Below the pieces are notes generated by a model. That model saw nothing but the letters and a program-made list of their open reading frames with translations. It was not told the origin of the DNA and made no database searches. From the NCBI GenBank assembly GCA_020027965.1, contig JAHRHE010000004.1, forward strand, positions 48,120 to 112,119: DNA of 64,000 nucleotides. The letters run 5' to 3'. Position numbers and translations under genes: made by a program. Source of the DNA: Nitrospirota bacterium. GTDB taxonomy: Bacteria; Nitrospirota; Nitrospiria; Nitrospirales; Nitrospiraceae. This document shows positions 54,651 through 63,240 of the stretch, in pieces. Within the stretch, counting starts at the first letter, position 1; every line of letters starts with the position of its first letter.

Positions 54651-55421
54651 CTAAAAGTCCCGTCGCTGGAACACGACGCAGGCGGCCGTGATCAGGAGGG
54701 CCGCGTACAGGAGTCCGTACAACGACGCCAGGGCCTGATAGGAGGGAAGTACCGCTTGCCCCATCGCCGCCTGGCCTTTCACGTTCAGCACCTCCAGATT
54801 GGGGCAAAGATAATAGAGGCCGTTCATGACCGCCTTCACGGCCTCACTGTGACTTTTCTGCGCGATCCCTTTGAAATCCTCTGTTAGATGGCCGATGACG
54901 TAGAAGGAGAGCGTCATGATCGCGCTCAGGGTGGACGAGCTGAAGGTGGAGAAGAACAGCGCCAGGGCCGTCACCACCAACCACTCGACGTAGATCAGTT
55001 GGATCGCCTGGAACAGAGCGCCATGAATCGGGGCCTGGTCCATCCAGAGTGTCGCCAGGAAGACACCCAGCATGATCACGGCATTCACCGTGAGGGTCAG
55101 CGCCAGACCCAGATACTTGCCCAGGATGAACTGGGGCCGGCTGATCGGACGAGCCATGATCGTGTAGACGGTCCGCCGCTCGATCTCTTTACTGACCAGG
55201 CCAATCCCCACGAAGACGGCGATGATCACCCCCACCAGGTTGATGGCCCCGAGCCCCATGTCGGTCACGATTTTCTTCTGTTCCGCGATCGTGAGGTCGC
55301 CCAACAACACGGACACGCCGATCAGAAGAAGAGCAAAGAACAGGAGGTTGTAGAGAATCCTATCCCGAAGGTTCTCCCGGAACGTATTGAACGCGATCAC
55401 GAGGATGCACCACACGGTCAT
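54651..55421 (-). CDS. ABC-2 type transporter permease
   Basis: The 256-residue membrane protein has about six segments. The N-terminal FRENLRDRILYNLLFFALLL, the conserved EIERRTVYTIMARPISRPQFILGKYLG and the closing FQRRDF are typical of the ABC-2 permease group that includes NosY. It overlaps the upstream ATPase gene by 4 bases (ATGA) and forms its transporter partner. The substrate is unknown; the operon partners are an O-antigen ligase-like protein and a TPR protein, so envelope export is plausible. Confidence 0.85.
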   Translation of the reverse strand: MTVWCILVIAFNTFRENLRDRILYNLLFFALLLIGVSVLLGDLTIAEQKKIVTDMGLGAINLVGVIIAVFVGIGLVSKEIERRTVYTIMARPISRPQFILGKYLGLALTLTVNAVIMLGVFLATLWMDQAPIHGALFQAIQLIYVEWLVVTALALFFSTFSSSTLSAIMTLSFYVIGHLTEDFKGIAQKSHSEAVKAVMNGLYYLCPNLEVLNVKGQAAMGQAVLPSYQALASLYGLLYAALLITAACVVFQRRDF

Positions 55422-56374
55422 GCCTCCCTGGCCGGCCGGCCGTCTGCCTGGTCGTGCGTCTGTTGGAGAAAGAGTTCTTCGAGCGAGCCTTTTTGCGGTG
55501 TCACGGATACGAGCGTGCCCCCCTGGGCCCGAATCGCTGCCAGGATCTCCTCCAGCCTCTCGTGGCCCGGCAAGACCAGCAGGGCGCGCCGCCCCTGCTG
55601 CAGCACGCGGGTAGCCGGCTCCGCGATGGTCCGTACGCGCTCGGCTGGGATCCCCTCACAGACCACCTCCACAGACTGGGTGTGGCCGTGACTGACCAGT
55701 TCATCCACTCGCCCAGAAGCCAACAGCCGCCCCTTGACGATGATGCCGACCCGATCGCAGATCATCTCCACGTCGGGAATGATGTGCGTGCTGAAGAACA
55801 CGGTCTTGCCCTGGTCGCGCAGGCTGAGGATCAAGTCGCGGATCTGTTTGCGCCCGAGCGGATCCAGTCCGGACATCGGCTCATCAAGAATGATCAGCTC
55901 GGGATCGTGAATCAGCGCCTGCGCCAGGCCCACCCGCTGCAACATGCCCTTGGAAAATTGCCTGAGTTGACGCCTCCGCGCGTCCGACAAGCCCACCTGC
56001 TCCAGCAGGTCGGTGACGCGCCTGCCCAGTTCGGTCCGCTGCAGGCCGGCCAACTGCCCGTAGAAGGACAGGAACTCTTCTCCGGTGAGGTAATCGTAAA
56101 AATAGGGCGACTCGGGGAGAAACCCGATCCGGCGGCGAACCTGTACGTCACCCGCCGGCTGGCCGAAGAGCTCGGCCGTTCCGCTGGTCGCACGAATCAG
56201 CCCCATCAGAATCTTCAAGGTCGTGGTCTTCCCGGACCCGTTGGGGCCGAGGAACCCATAGATCTCCCCTCGGCTCACCGACAGCGACAGGCCGTCCAAC
56301 GCGGTCACCGAGGGCCTGCCCGGCCAACCGGACCAGAATCGCTTCGTTAACTCGTGGATGTGAATCGCGTCCAT
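55418..56374 (-). CDS. ABC transporter ATP-binding protein
   Basis: The 318-residue ATPase has Walker [10 protein letters not shown] (about 43-51), the Q-loop region [18 protein letters not shown], signature [16 protein letters not shown], Walker [14 protein letters not shown] and a switch His (FFSTHII). The C-terminal 80 residues form the regulatory extension usual in the CcmA/NatA-type family and end in a charged tail. It works with the permease encoded next. It is distinct from the Wzt exporter in lacking a carbohydrate-binding domain. Confidence 0.88.
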   Translation of the reverse strand: MDAIHIHELTKRFWSGWPGRPSVTALDGLSLSVSRGEIYGFLGPNGSGKTTTLKILMGLIRATSGTAELFGQPAGDVQVRRRIGFLPESPYFYDYLTGEEFLSFYGQLAGLQRTELGRRVTDLLEQVGLSDARRRQLRQFSKGMLQRVGLAQALIHDPELIILDEPMSGLDPLGRKQIRDLILSLRDQGKTVFFSTHIIPDVEMICDRVGIIVKGRLLASGRVDELVSHGHTQSVEVVCEGIPAERVRTIAEPATRVLQQGRRALLVLPGHERLEEILAAIRAQGGTLVSVTPQKGSLEELFLQQTHDQADGRPAREA

Positions 56375-56381
56375 TGGTCTC

Positions 56382-57266
56382 TCAGTGCCGGTACACCTTC
56401 AGCCGTTCCCGCAGTGTCGTGCTTGCAACGGTGCCCTCGGGACCACGCAATTCGTAGACGCCGCCGAGCGGTTCCTCCGGAATGCGTAGAATGATCCCGC
56501 GTGTGACGAGGTCTTCAAGCCTTCTCGGTAGTGTTTTGTATCGAGCCTTGTAACGCCGGACGGCCTCTTCCAGAAACTGGATGTCCCGTTCCGCGATCAC
56601 TTCTTTCATACGGTGTGCCAGCCCCTCGCGCAGACGTTCGTCCTGCACCTGCTGGTAAAGCCTCTGCAGGAACTCCAACGCGGCATCGGGATCACCGGCC
56701 TCGACTGTCATGCGTGCGGCCAGTTTCGGCAAGTACTCGGGGGAGCCTGGCAGCATCGAGGCAAGCCGGAAGTATTTCGCCGCGGCCACAGGATCATGGA
56801 GCTCGAAGAAATAGTCATACCCCAGGAAGAAGGAGAGTTCCCAGACTTCCGGGTTATGACGTACGCCCTTGGTCAGGATCGCGACACTCTCCTGAATTTG
56901 TCCCGCAGCTACGCTCAAGATGGTGCCCGCCACCTGGTAGGCAAAGGCAAACTTGGGATCCAAATCCGTCAGGACATCCACCGCATGGTACGCCCACCGA
57001 TACCCTGCGGCAGTCTGTGTTCGCACGCCAAAATATTGGAGTGCTTTGATCCAGATGAGGTCGGCGGCCAATTGGCGATAGCCCAGCACGGCGACCTTGA
57101 GATATTCACCCTTCGGCAGATACGACAGTTCGGCGGCCCGAACAGCCGCCGGCCGTTGACGGTCCACTTCGAGCAGCACGGCGATCATCGCTCCACCGAT
57201 GGCGAACACGAGAGCGGCCGTGAGAAACCCAACGGGCACACGCGCCCTCCTTGCGCAGAGGATCAT
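56382..57266 (-). CDS. Membrane-anchored TPR-like protein
   Basis: The 294-residue product has one N-terminal membrane segment (about 12-34) and a helical periplasmic or cytoplasmic part with TPR-like helices (AYHAVDVLTDLDPKFAFAYQ, VRHNPEVWELSFFLGYDYFF, AAKYFRLASMLPGSPEYL). The C-terminus has RYKTLPRRLEDLVTRGII and an EEPLGGVYEL block seen in a family of Geobacter/Nitrospira-type TPR proteins. The ATG at 57266 overlaps the stop of the O-antigen ligase-like gene (ATGA). A scaffold role for the ABC transporter encoded downstream is a guess. Confidence 0.78.
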   Translation of the reverse strand: MILCARRARVPVGFLTAALVFAIGGAMIAVLLEVDRQRPAAVRAAELSYLPKGEYLKVAVLGYRQLAADLIWIKALQYFGVRTQTAAGYRWAYHAVDVLTDLDPKFAFAYQVAGTILSVAAGQIQESVAILTKGVRHNPEVWELSFFLGYDYFFELHDPVAAAKYFRLASMLPGSPEYLPKLAARMTVEAGDPDAALEFLQRLYQQVQDERLREGLAHRMKEVIAERDIQFLEEAVRRYKARYKTLPRRLEDLVTRGIILRIPEEPLGGVYELRGPEGTVASTTLRERLKVYRH

Positions 57267-59326
57267 GTACGAGCCCTCGCCTCTTCCAATGCAGCCGCCA
57301 GCGACGCCGCATCCGCCTTCAGGAAACTCTCCTCCGTTGAATCTTTGATCCACTTCGCATAACGCCTCTGGCGATCAAGGATTTCATGATATTCGCGATT
57401 CGCCGCTGCAAATTGCTGCGATTGGAGGTACAGCCTGGCCAGCCACTCCCTCCCGGGAAGGTAATTCGGCTCGATGTCGATCGCTCGTCGCACACGGGCC
57501 TGCGCCAGCTCGCGTTCGCCCAGTGCCAGGTAGACGCGCGCCAGCTCGAACTGAGAAGACGCGGCGAACGGCTCCAACTCGGTTGCGCGCTCGTAGGCCG
57601 CGCGTGCGGATCGAAGCCAAGCTCTCTGCCGCTCCCTCGCCGTTTCCGGCGAGTCAACCGACGGAGTGATCGCCTGGGAGAACGTCACATAGAGATGGCC
57701 GAGCAGCCCTGGCAGCCTGCCGTCCAGCGGATTGAGCACAATGGCCGATTGTAATTCAGTCAGGGCAGCCTGTGCTGCGGCGCCCTCCCGCGTCCGCTGA
57801 AATATCTGGAAGTGCGCGGCAGCCATTGCGCTGTGATACAGCGCTTTGCCGGGATCCAGAACAAGCGCGACTTGGTAATTACCAATGGCCCGATTGTAGT
57901 CTTGGCGCGCCGACGCCTCCGAGCCCGCTTCAAAAGCCATCCAAGCCATTCCCAGCCTGCTGACACCGACCGCCAGCAGTCCGATCACGAGTACCCCACA
58001 AGACCCCCAGAGCAGCCTTGATCGCACCGGCACGATGCAAACCGCATCACGAGAATGCCCGGACAGTCGCCGTACCGCGATGAGAATCCCCACACACAGC
58101 GTCAGCACAATCGCCAAAGCTGGCTCATGGAGGTTGGAGTCCGCGGCGGCATGCGCGAGGATTCCCGCCGCCGATCCGCTCACCCCGACCGCCACACCAC
58201 GCTGCCATCGTCGAAGACGCTGCCGCAGCACTGAGACGGCTTCTCTCGCCACCAGGAAGACCCCCCAACTGAAAATACCGATGCCGGCCACGCCCAGCTC
58301 GACTCCCATCTGCAGATATTCGCTGTGCGCCGTCTGTGCTACTTTTCCGTACCGGGTAATCTGCCCCTCGATCGGAAGCGCATACCGCGGGTACACGTAC
58401 TGGTATAGCCCAAGCCCGACCCCGAGCGGATGCTCCGCCATCGCGTGAACGGAACTTTGCCAGATCTGCAAGCGCGCATAGCCCAACGGGTTCGCCACAT
58501 GCTCCGCCAGGAACCGGTCGCGAAGCGGGGTCGGGAACAGCAGGCCCACCAGGAACAGCAGGAGCAGGACGGCTAGCGCCTTGCGCCCGAATCGCACGCC
58601 AACCACCACGGCCGTGCCGGTCGCCAACGCCAGCAGTCCCCCGCGAGACCCTGTCCACACGATCGCCGTCAGCAGGAGAGCAAGGGCCGCCCCCGCCAGG
58701 GCTGGCACCAGCAGGCGCCGGCACCGCTGCGCCCGGGGGATGCCTCGCCAGGTACAGCAGAGATAGCCCAACAGGACGGACCAGACGGCGGCCAGATACT
58801 CGGATAGGAAATTCGGGTTAAAAAAGCTCCCGCTAGGCCTGGGTGCGGACAACCATCCCGCCTGGACCATCGCCAGTCCGGCCTCGCCCACTCCCATGCC
58901 GACGAGGACCGCGAGCAGGATGCGTATATGATCCCATTCAGAGATGAAAGACACAAGTAAATAGAGCAATACCGCATAGCTAAGCAGCACGATCAGCCAC
59001 TGAAGGCTCTGATGGATATAGGGCGAGAACACCGTTGCGACCGCACCTAACCCCAGGTAGGCCAAGATCGGCAGGGCAGGTGGGAAGACAGGACATCTCA
59101 AGACCCCATTCTTGATTCCCGTCCAGAGAGAGACGGCGAAGAACAGAAGGATTATCAGCCGGATGATCATGACCGCCAGATGCGTCGTACCGCCGTCCCA
59201 CAAAGGCGAGAAGACTAACAATCCGCTTGCGAGCAGCAGCGAGACTCGTGATGTGGATCGGGGGCCTTCGAGGTGCAGGGGAAGGGAGGTATCAGGCGAT
59301 GGAGATCCGCTGAAGAAGCCGCGCAT
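57263..59326 (-). CDS. O-antigen ligase/polymerase-like protein with C-terminal TPR
   Basis: The 687-residue protein has about eleven membrane segments in its first 440 residues with the Wzy_C/O-antigen ligase features SGSFFNPNFLSEYL, IVWTGSRGGLLAL and AHSEYLQMGVELG in the large periplasmic loop, then a soluble tail (about 460-670) of TPR units (ARQDYNRAIGNYQVALVLDP, AYERATELEPFAASSQFELA). It may ligate or polymerise glycan units, with the TPR tail recruiting partners. It is the first gene of a four-gene operon. Confidence 0.83.
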   Translation of the reverse strand: MRGFFSGSPSPDTSLPLHLEGPRSTSRVSLLLASGLLVFSPLWDGGTTHLAVMIIRLIILLFFAVSLWTGIKNGVLRCPVFPPALPILAYLGLGAVATVFSPYIHQSLQWLIVLLSYAVLLYLLVSFISEWDHIRILLAVLVGMGVGEAGLAMVQAGWLSAPRPSGSFFNPNFLSEYLAAVWSVLLGYLCCTWRGIPRAQRCRRLLVPALAGAALALLLTAIVWTGSRGGLLALATGTAVVVGVRFGRKALAVLLLLFLVGLLFPTPLRDRFLAEHVANPLGYARLQIWQSSVHAMAEHPLGVGLGLYQYVYPRYALPIEGQITRYGKVAQTAHSEYLQMGVELGVAGIGIFSWGVFLVAREAVSVLRQRLRRWQRGVAVGVSGSAAGILAHAAADSNLHEPALAIVLTLCVGILIAVRRLSGHSRDAVCIVPVRSRLLWGSCGVLVIGLLAVGVSRLGMAWMAFEAGSEASARQDYNRAIGNYQVALVLDPGKALYHSAMAAAHFQIFQRTREGAAAQAALTELQSAIVLNPLDGRLPGLLGHLYVTFSQAITPSVDSPETARERQRAWLRSARAAYERATELEPFAASSQFELARVYLALGERELAQARVRRAIDIEPNYLPGREWLARLYLQSQQFAAANREYHEILDRQRRYAKWIKDSTEESFLKADAASLAAALEEARART

Positions 59327-59679
59327 GCCAGGAGTTTATTCTCACTCAATTGACTGGTTCGCTACGTTTAGATCGAGTTGTCCACAGCCAACGGCTGGGC
59401 TCCAGGTTCGGGATCCAGTCCGGTTGTCCACCGTTCAGGGTCGCAGTGTCAGACTGTTGGTGAGTGCGTCGGCCTTGCCCGAACCGGAGGTCGGTGAGAA
59501 TACTGGAGCGGATAGGCTGGCTGAACCCCAGTGCATCGTTAGCGCGTAGTCGACGTCACATCTACCCGGTGTCACAGTTCGGGGAACCCTTGGCGCACCC
59601 AATACCGGTGTGCTAGAAAGTCGCGCTCAGCTCGGGCCGGGGAGGGCATAGATCCCTCCCCGGCCGAACCCTTTCAGGT
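59327..59679. other. Intergenic region with terminator
   Basis: This gap of about 350 bases lies between the pilin gene and the ligase operon, both on the minus strand. The right end holds the pilin terminator (59635-59665); the left end must hold the promoter of the ligase operon, which I could not identify with confidence. No open frame here looks genuine. Confidence 0.55.
59635..59665 (-). terminator. Strong hairpin terminator downstream of pilin gene
   Basis: GGCCGGGGAGGG and CCCTCCCCGGCC form a perfect 12-base-pair stem around a 7-base loop, starting 14 bases after the pilin stop. The sequence downstream on the minus strand has only a weak T-run (ACTTTCT), but the stem is very stable. 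It should isolate the highly expressed pilin transcript from the operon that follows. Confidence 0.75.
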
Positions 59680-60174
59680 CTACTGCGTCACGTCATCGAA
59701 GGTCGCGACTGGCGCTGCCAGACCCGCCTTCACGTCATTTACACTCCACCGGTCGATGGTCGCATCGTTATCCAGGTTGGAGTGGGCGTTCGCGCTGAAT
59801 CCAGTGCTGCTGGAAGCCGCAGCAATGGGGTTATCGGTCGGATCTGTCGTGATGACAGGGCTAGAAATCACCACGAGGGCTCCCGGGGTACCTGAAGTGT
59901 TCGTCAGCTGGGTGCGGTACCAGTAGCGGTTGGATGTGCCGGCCAGCGCGAACCCGATCTCCGCGGTGCTGCTGTAGCGAGACTGCTCGCCGAAGAAGGC
60001 GGTCTCGGCCACGAACATGCCGGCCAAATTGGTTCTGGCCTCAGCCTGGCGAGACTTCGCCTGATAGCGTAGGAAGTTGGGGATCGCGATGGCGGCCAAG
60101 ATCCCGATGATGGCCACCACGATCATCAACTCGATCAAGGTGAACCCCTTTTGACTCTGCGTTGATGTAACCAT
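59680..60174 (-). CDS. Type IV pilin (major pilin-like)
   Basis: The 164-residue prepilin has a 10-residue leader ending in Gly, then the canonical mature N-terminus ([20 protein letters not shown]) with Phe at +1 and Glu at +5, and [19 protein letters not shown]. PilD-type peptidase would cleave and methylate it. The rest is a small globular head rich in Thr/Ser/Asn; no Cys pair closes a D-loop. The ATG at 60174 has a strong GAGGAGG-type ribosome binding site. A sigma-54-like promoter and a strong terminator bracket the gene, so it is a single-gene unit. Confidence 0.9.
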   Translation of the reverse strand: MVTSTQSQKGFTLIELMIVVAIIGILAAIAIPNFLRYQAKSRQAEARTNLAGMFVAETAFFGEQSRYSSTAEIGFALAGTSNRYWYRTQLTNTSGTPGALVVISSPVITTDPTDNPIAAASSSTGFSANAHSNLDNDATIDRWSVNDVKAGLAAPVATFDDVTQ

Positions 60175-60579
60175 GTCCTTTCCTCCTCTTATGTGGTTCG
60201 GCCCAGCGGGCCTGGCTGTGAGTGAAGGCACCTGAACTCCAGATTTCCCGGCGATCGCCAAATTCATTGAGCAGGTTCCATGCCAGGCACACCCGGTGGC
60301 AAAGTTAGTCAATATTACTAATAAAAACAAACAATTATGGTGATATTAGGACAAAGGCTTCCGCGAGGACAGGTGACACGATTCCGCTTTCTGGTCGCAA
60401 GTGCCGAGATTTGACCATCAACGCCAGGATATACACAACTCGAACTGCGGTTCACGGTTCACCGTCGAGAGGGACAGAGGATCAGAGGCTTCGGCGGGAA
60501 ACTGAACAGATCATTGAACGGAGTCAGCGGCAGGCGGTGGCTGCCCGCACGCGCGCGTTACGGGCCCACGTCATTCATG
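60175..60579. other. Intergenic region upstream of pilin
   Basis: This region holds the pilin leader and sigma-54-like promoter (60270-60285), an AT-rich block (about 60300-60350) that would lie upstream of the promoter, where an activator could bind, and, at its right end, the end of a pilin-gene remnant that overlaps the 3' end of the YfhO-like gene. No other gene is supported. Confidence 0.55.
60270..60285 (-). promoter_or_regulatory. Sigma-54-type (-24/-12) promoter of pilin gene
   Basis: On the minus strand TGGCATGGAACCTGCT matches the sigma-54 consensus (TGGCAC-N5-TTGC) with the invariant GG and GC dinucleotides exactly 10 bases apart; two consensus positions differ. The predicted start is near 60259, giving a leader of about 85 bases to the pilin ATG. 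Sigma-54/PilR control of pilin genes is established in Pseudomonas and Geobacter. Confidence 0.65.
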
Positions 60580-60614
60580 TCAGGCGTCTGCAAGCCGTCT
60601 TTGATGTCGTTCAC
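60558..60614 (-). pseudogene. Remnant of a second pilin gene (C-terminus)
   Basis: In a frame different from the overlapping YfhO-like gene, the minus strand reads VNDIKDGLQTPDMNDVGP and a TAA stop. This resembles the C-terminal block of the intact pilin nearby ([20 protein letters not shown]). The upstream part of this pilin is gone; the YfhO-like reading frame enters from the right and ends inside the remnant at 60580. Confidence 0.5.
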
Positions 60615-63060
60615 GTGCGGGCGCCTCGGAATGTCCCTCAATTTTCGTGGCCCTCAACGAGGATGGGACCCCCAGGATTGCTCGCCCGGACCAGCCTGCA
60701 TGGATCATCAGCCCAGCGCATAGAAGCGTGCCAACAACTGAGGCCAAAGCCCCTGCTGTCAGCAGAGGAGTCCAATAGGTAAAGGTCACACGGTGAGCAC
60801 CGGCCGGCACCATCACGGCCCTCACCAAGGCGTTGGCCCGCATGATGGGAACTTCCACCCCTGTCTCAAGCGTGGCCCGCCAGCCAGCGTCGAAGGCGTC
60901 GAGGAGGATTAGCACGGCCGGCTCAGGGTTCGAGACACGCACCAGCACCTCTTCAGGAGCATAGCGCTCAATCGTGGCCGATCCGTTTTTGGCTGGGCCT
61001 GGTAAGGTTGCTTCCGGCGCCTCGATCAGATCCACCTCCCCGCTCAAGAAATCTGGCCTCGCCAGCAGCGCCGCAATAGCGACCTGTGAGGCAGCTCGCT
61101 CTGGTCGCAATGAAATATACGCCCGCGGCTTTACCGGCACAGGGTTCTTGACCAGGGCGAGATCGTAGGCCTCGACGAGAGCCACAACCGCCTTCGCGAA
61201 CCGGTGGCTCTGGAAGTGAGAAGTCCGCCCAATCATATAGGCCACGTTAAAACGCGCAATACCTTCGAGGCCCAACTTCTTTCCCCACAGGGACGCGAAG
61301 GCCGGGTTATAGCCGGGCAGATAGCCGCTGCTGGATTCAATGTGAAACTGGGCATTGTGCTCCACGTCGAGCGCCTGCCTGACCATCAATGATCCGATCC
61401 CGAGCGTGTCAAGCCACCGGTCAAGGGGTTCACGGGAAACCGGATCAATATCGGTAAACGACGTCATTCGGAAATGTCCTGGCCCCGGCGCGCCGGCGTG
61501 CCGTTTGAGCGCCTCGGCCAGTCCGGGCGTGAACGTGGCGGCTTCGACAGGCCCAGTGTGGTACGCCTCCCAATTGGCCCGCGAGAGGTCAAGGGTCACG
61601 AGGGCGAACAACGCCACAATGAGCAGCTCCTGCCGAAGCCACCTCCTCTGGACCCCAGCGACGACGATCGCTACGGCTGCCGCCGTCGCCGCACTGAACA
61701 GGAGGGCGAGTGCCGCCGATCCGGCGACGTCCCGGGCCAGGCCCACCGGTACTTGAAAGACCGCTGCCGTCCAGGCGCTCAGGACTTGGTTCTGAAGGGT
61801 GAGCCATCCAGCGAGGCAGGCCCCACTCACCACCAGCCAAGGGAACTGGCGCACCTGGCCTTGCCGCAACGCGTCGCAACCCGCCCCTGCGAGCATGGCA
61901 ACGGCGAACGTGACTACCCCCATGAGCTTTTCAGGATATCGGAACGCTGACCAGAGAGGGACGACGTGGTAGAACAGCTGATAAAGTCCCCCGAACCGCC
62001 CGAGCGACAGAAGGAGCGCCAAGCTTCCGAGTAAGGCGAAGACGCGCAGATCTCGCCGTTTCCAAAGCATCAGCAACGCCAGACCGACCACGGGTATCCC
62101 TAAGTAGAGACTCTCCGCCCACAGCCCAGCCCGCAACTCAAAGTTCGGTCGGTCGCCAAACAAGAGCTGCCGCAGCCTCTCCGAGTCCCCCTCCCTGTCG
62201 ACCGGAGCGGCCACCAGAGTCAGCAGCCTCAGTGGGTGGGTTGACCAGTACAGGGCGTGGTCATGAAACAGGGCGGGCTGTGTGCGTTCGCTACTCGAGA
62301 ACACGGCCGCAGCCGGTCCCAGCTGCACCCCTGCCAGCAAGACTGCCAGAAAGCCGGTCGCCATCAGCCGCAAGCTTCTTTCGCGGGAGAAGCCCGGAGC
62401 ACGTGCGAGCGTCCACGTGAGGGCAATAAACCCATAATAGTAGCCCGTCTGCACATCGCCGTTGAGAATAACCGACGCCCACACTACCGCGGGCAGGACC
62501 ACCCACGCCGAGCCTTTCACCAGAGCCTGTTCCAGGGCGGCGCAAAAGAACGGCAGCAGGCAGATCGAGTACAGATACACGATGTTCTCTGTCAGCGACA
62601 CCACGTAGCCAGAACAAGCGAAACCGATACCCGACAGCATGGCCCCGGCGCGAGAATACCCCAGCATGCGGCCAAGCGCGAAGGCACCCAAGGCCGCCAG
62701 CAGGCAGGATAGGAGGGTCGAGACGCGATAGGCCTCATGAGGCGGGAGGCAAAGGTAGAGCGCTGTGAACGGGTGAAACACCCCGGTCACGGGAACCCCA
62801 ATGAACGGGCGACCCATGGCTTCGTATGGGAACCATTGCGGGAGCTCACCGCCCAACATTCTCTCGGTCATGTACTGCTTGAGCGGGAGAAAGAACCGAA
62901 AAGCGTCGCGTTTGATGAGAACGAGATCAGGGAGCCACAGCCGGCTGTAGAACGCGAGGATGATACTACAAAGCGCCACAATGGTGAGCCCTGTCGGAGC
63001 CATCGATCGAGCCTCGAGTGCTTGCCGTTCCGAGTGCGGTGCAGTTGTCAATGGCGTCAT
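60580..63060 (-). CDS. YfhO-like polytopic membrane protein
   Basis: The 826-residue protein has a dozen or more membrane segments in its first 520 residues and a soluble C-terminal region with a short membrane segment near the end (LLTAGALASVVGTLLCAGL). Features such as DAFRFFLPLKQYMTERM, QWFPYEAMGRPF, LSAFRYPEKLMGV-type loops and the beta-rich tail (VLILLDAFDAGWRATLE, GAHRVTFTYWTP) fit the YfhO family, which handles lipid-linked glycosylation in Gram-positives. The last 20 or so residues are encoded within a pilin-gene remnant and are probably not native. An internal ATG (63003) may be the start. Confidence 0.83.
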   Translation of the reverse strand: MTPLTTAPHSERQALEARSMAPTGLTIVALCSIILAFYSRLWLPDLVLIKRDAFRFFLPLKQYMTERMLGGELPQWFPYEAMGRPFIGVPVTGVFHPFTALYLCLPPHEAYRVSTLLSCLLAALGAFALGRMLGYSRAGAMLSGIGFACSGYVVSLTENIVYLYSICLLPFFCAALEQALVKGSAWVVLPAVVWASVILNGDVQTGYYYGFIALTWTLARAPGFSRERSLRLMATGFLAVLLAGVQLGPAAAVFSSSERTQPALFHDHALYWSTHPLRLLTLVAAPVDREGDSERLRQLLFGDRPNFELRAGLWAESLYLGIPVVGLALLMLWKRRDLRVFALLGSLALLLSLGRFGGLYQLFYHVVPLWSAFRYPEKLMGVVTFAVAMLAGAGCDALRQGQVRQFPWLVVSGACLAGWLTLQNQVLSAWTAAVFQVPVGLARDVAGSAALALLFSAATAAAVAIVVAGVQRRWLRQELLIVALFALVTLDLSRANWEAYHTGPVEAATFTPGLAEALKRHAGAPGPGHFRMTSFTDIDPVSREPLDRWLDTLGIGSLMVRQALDVEHNAQFHIESSSGYLPGYNPAFASLWGKKLGLEGIARFNVAYMIGRTSHFQSHRFAKAVVALVEAYDLALVKNPVPVKPRAYISLRPERAASQVAIAALLARPDFLSGEVDLIEAPEATLPGPAKNGSATIERYAPEEVLVRVSNPEPAVLILLDAFDAGWRATLETGVEVPIMRANALVRAVMVPAGAHRVTFTYWTPLLTAGALASVVGTLLCAGLMIHAGWSGRAILGVPSSLRATKIEGHSEAPARERHQRRLADA

Positions 63061-63240
63061 CGGAGACCTACTCGATAGTCCGGCAATTGTCCGGACGAGA
63101 ATGGATGCAAACGTTCATTGCAGTGAGCAGGTCCCTGAGTGAGTACCTACCGGAGAGTGGGGACAGCCTTGGTGGCCCTGTGCTCACCGAAGTCGAGGAG
63201 GTTCCGGCCCGCTGGTCGCACAGCAGAATGATGCTGGTCA

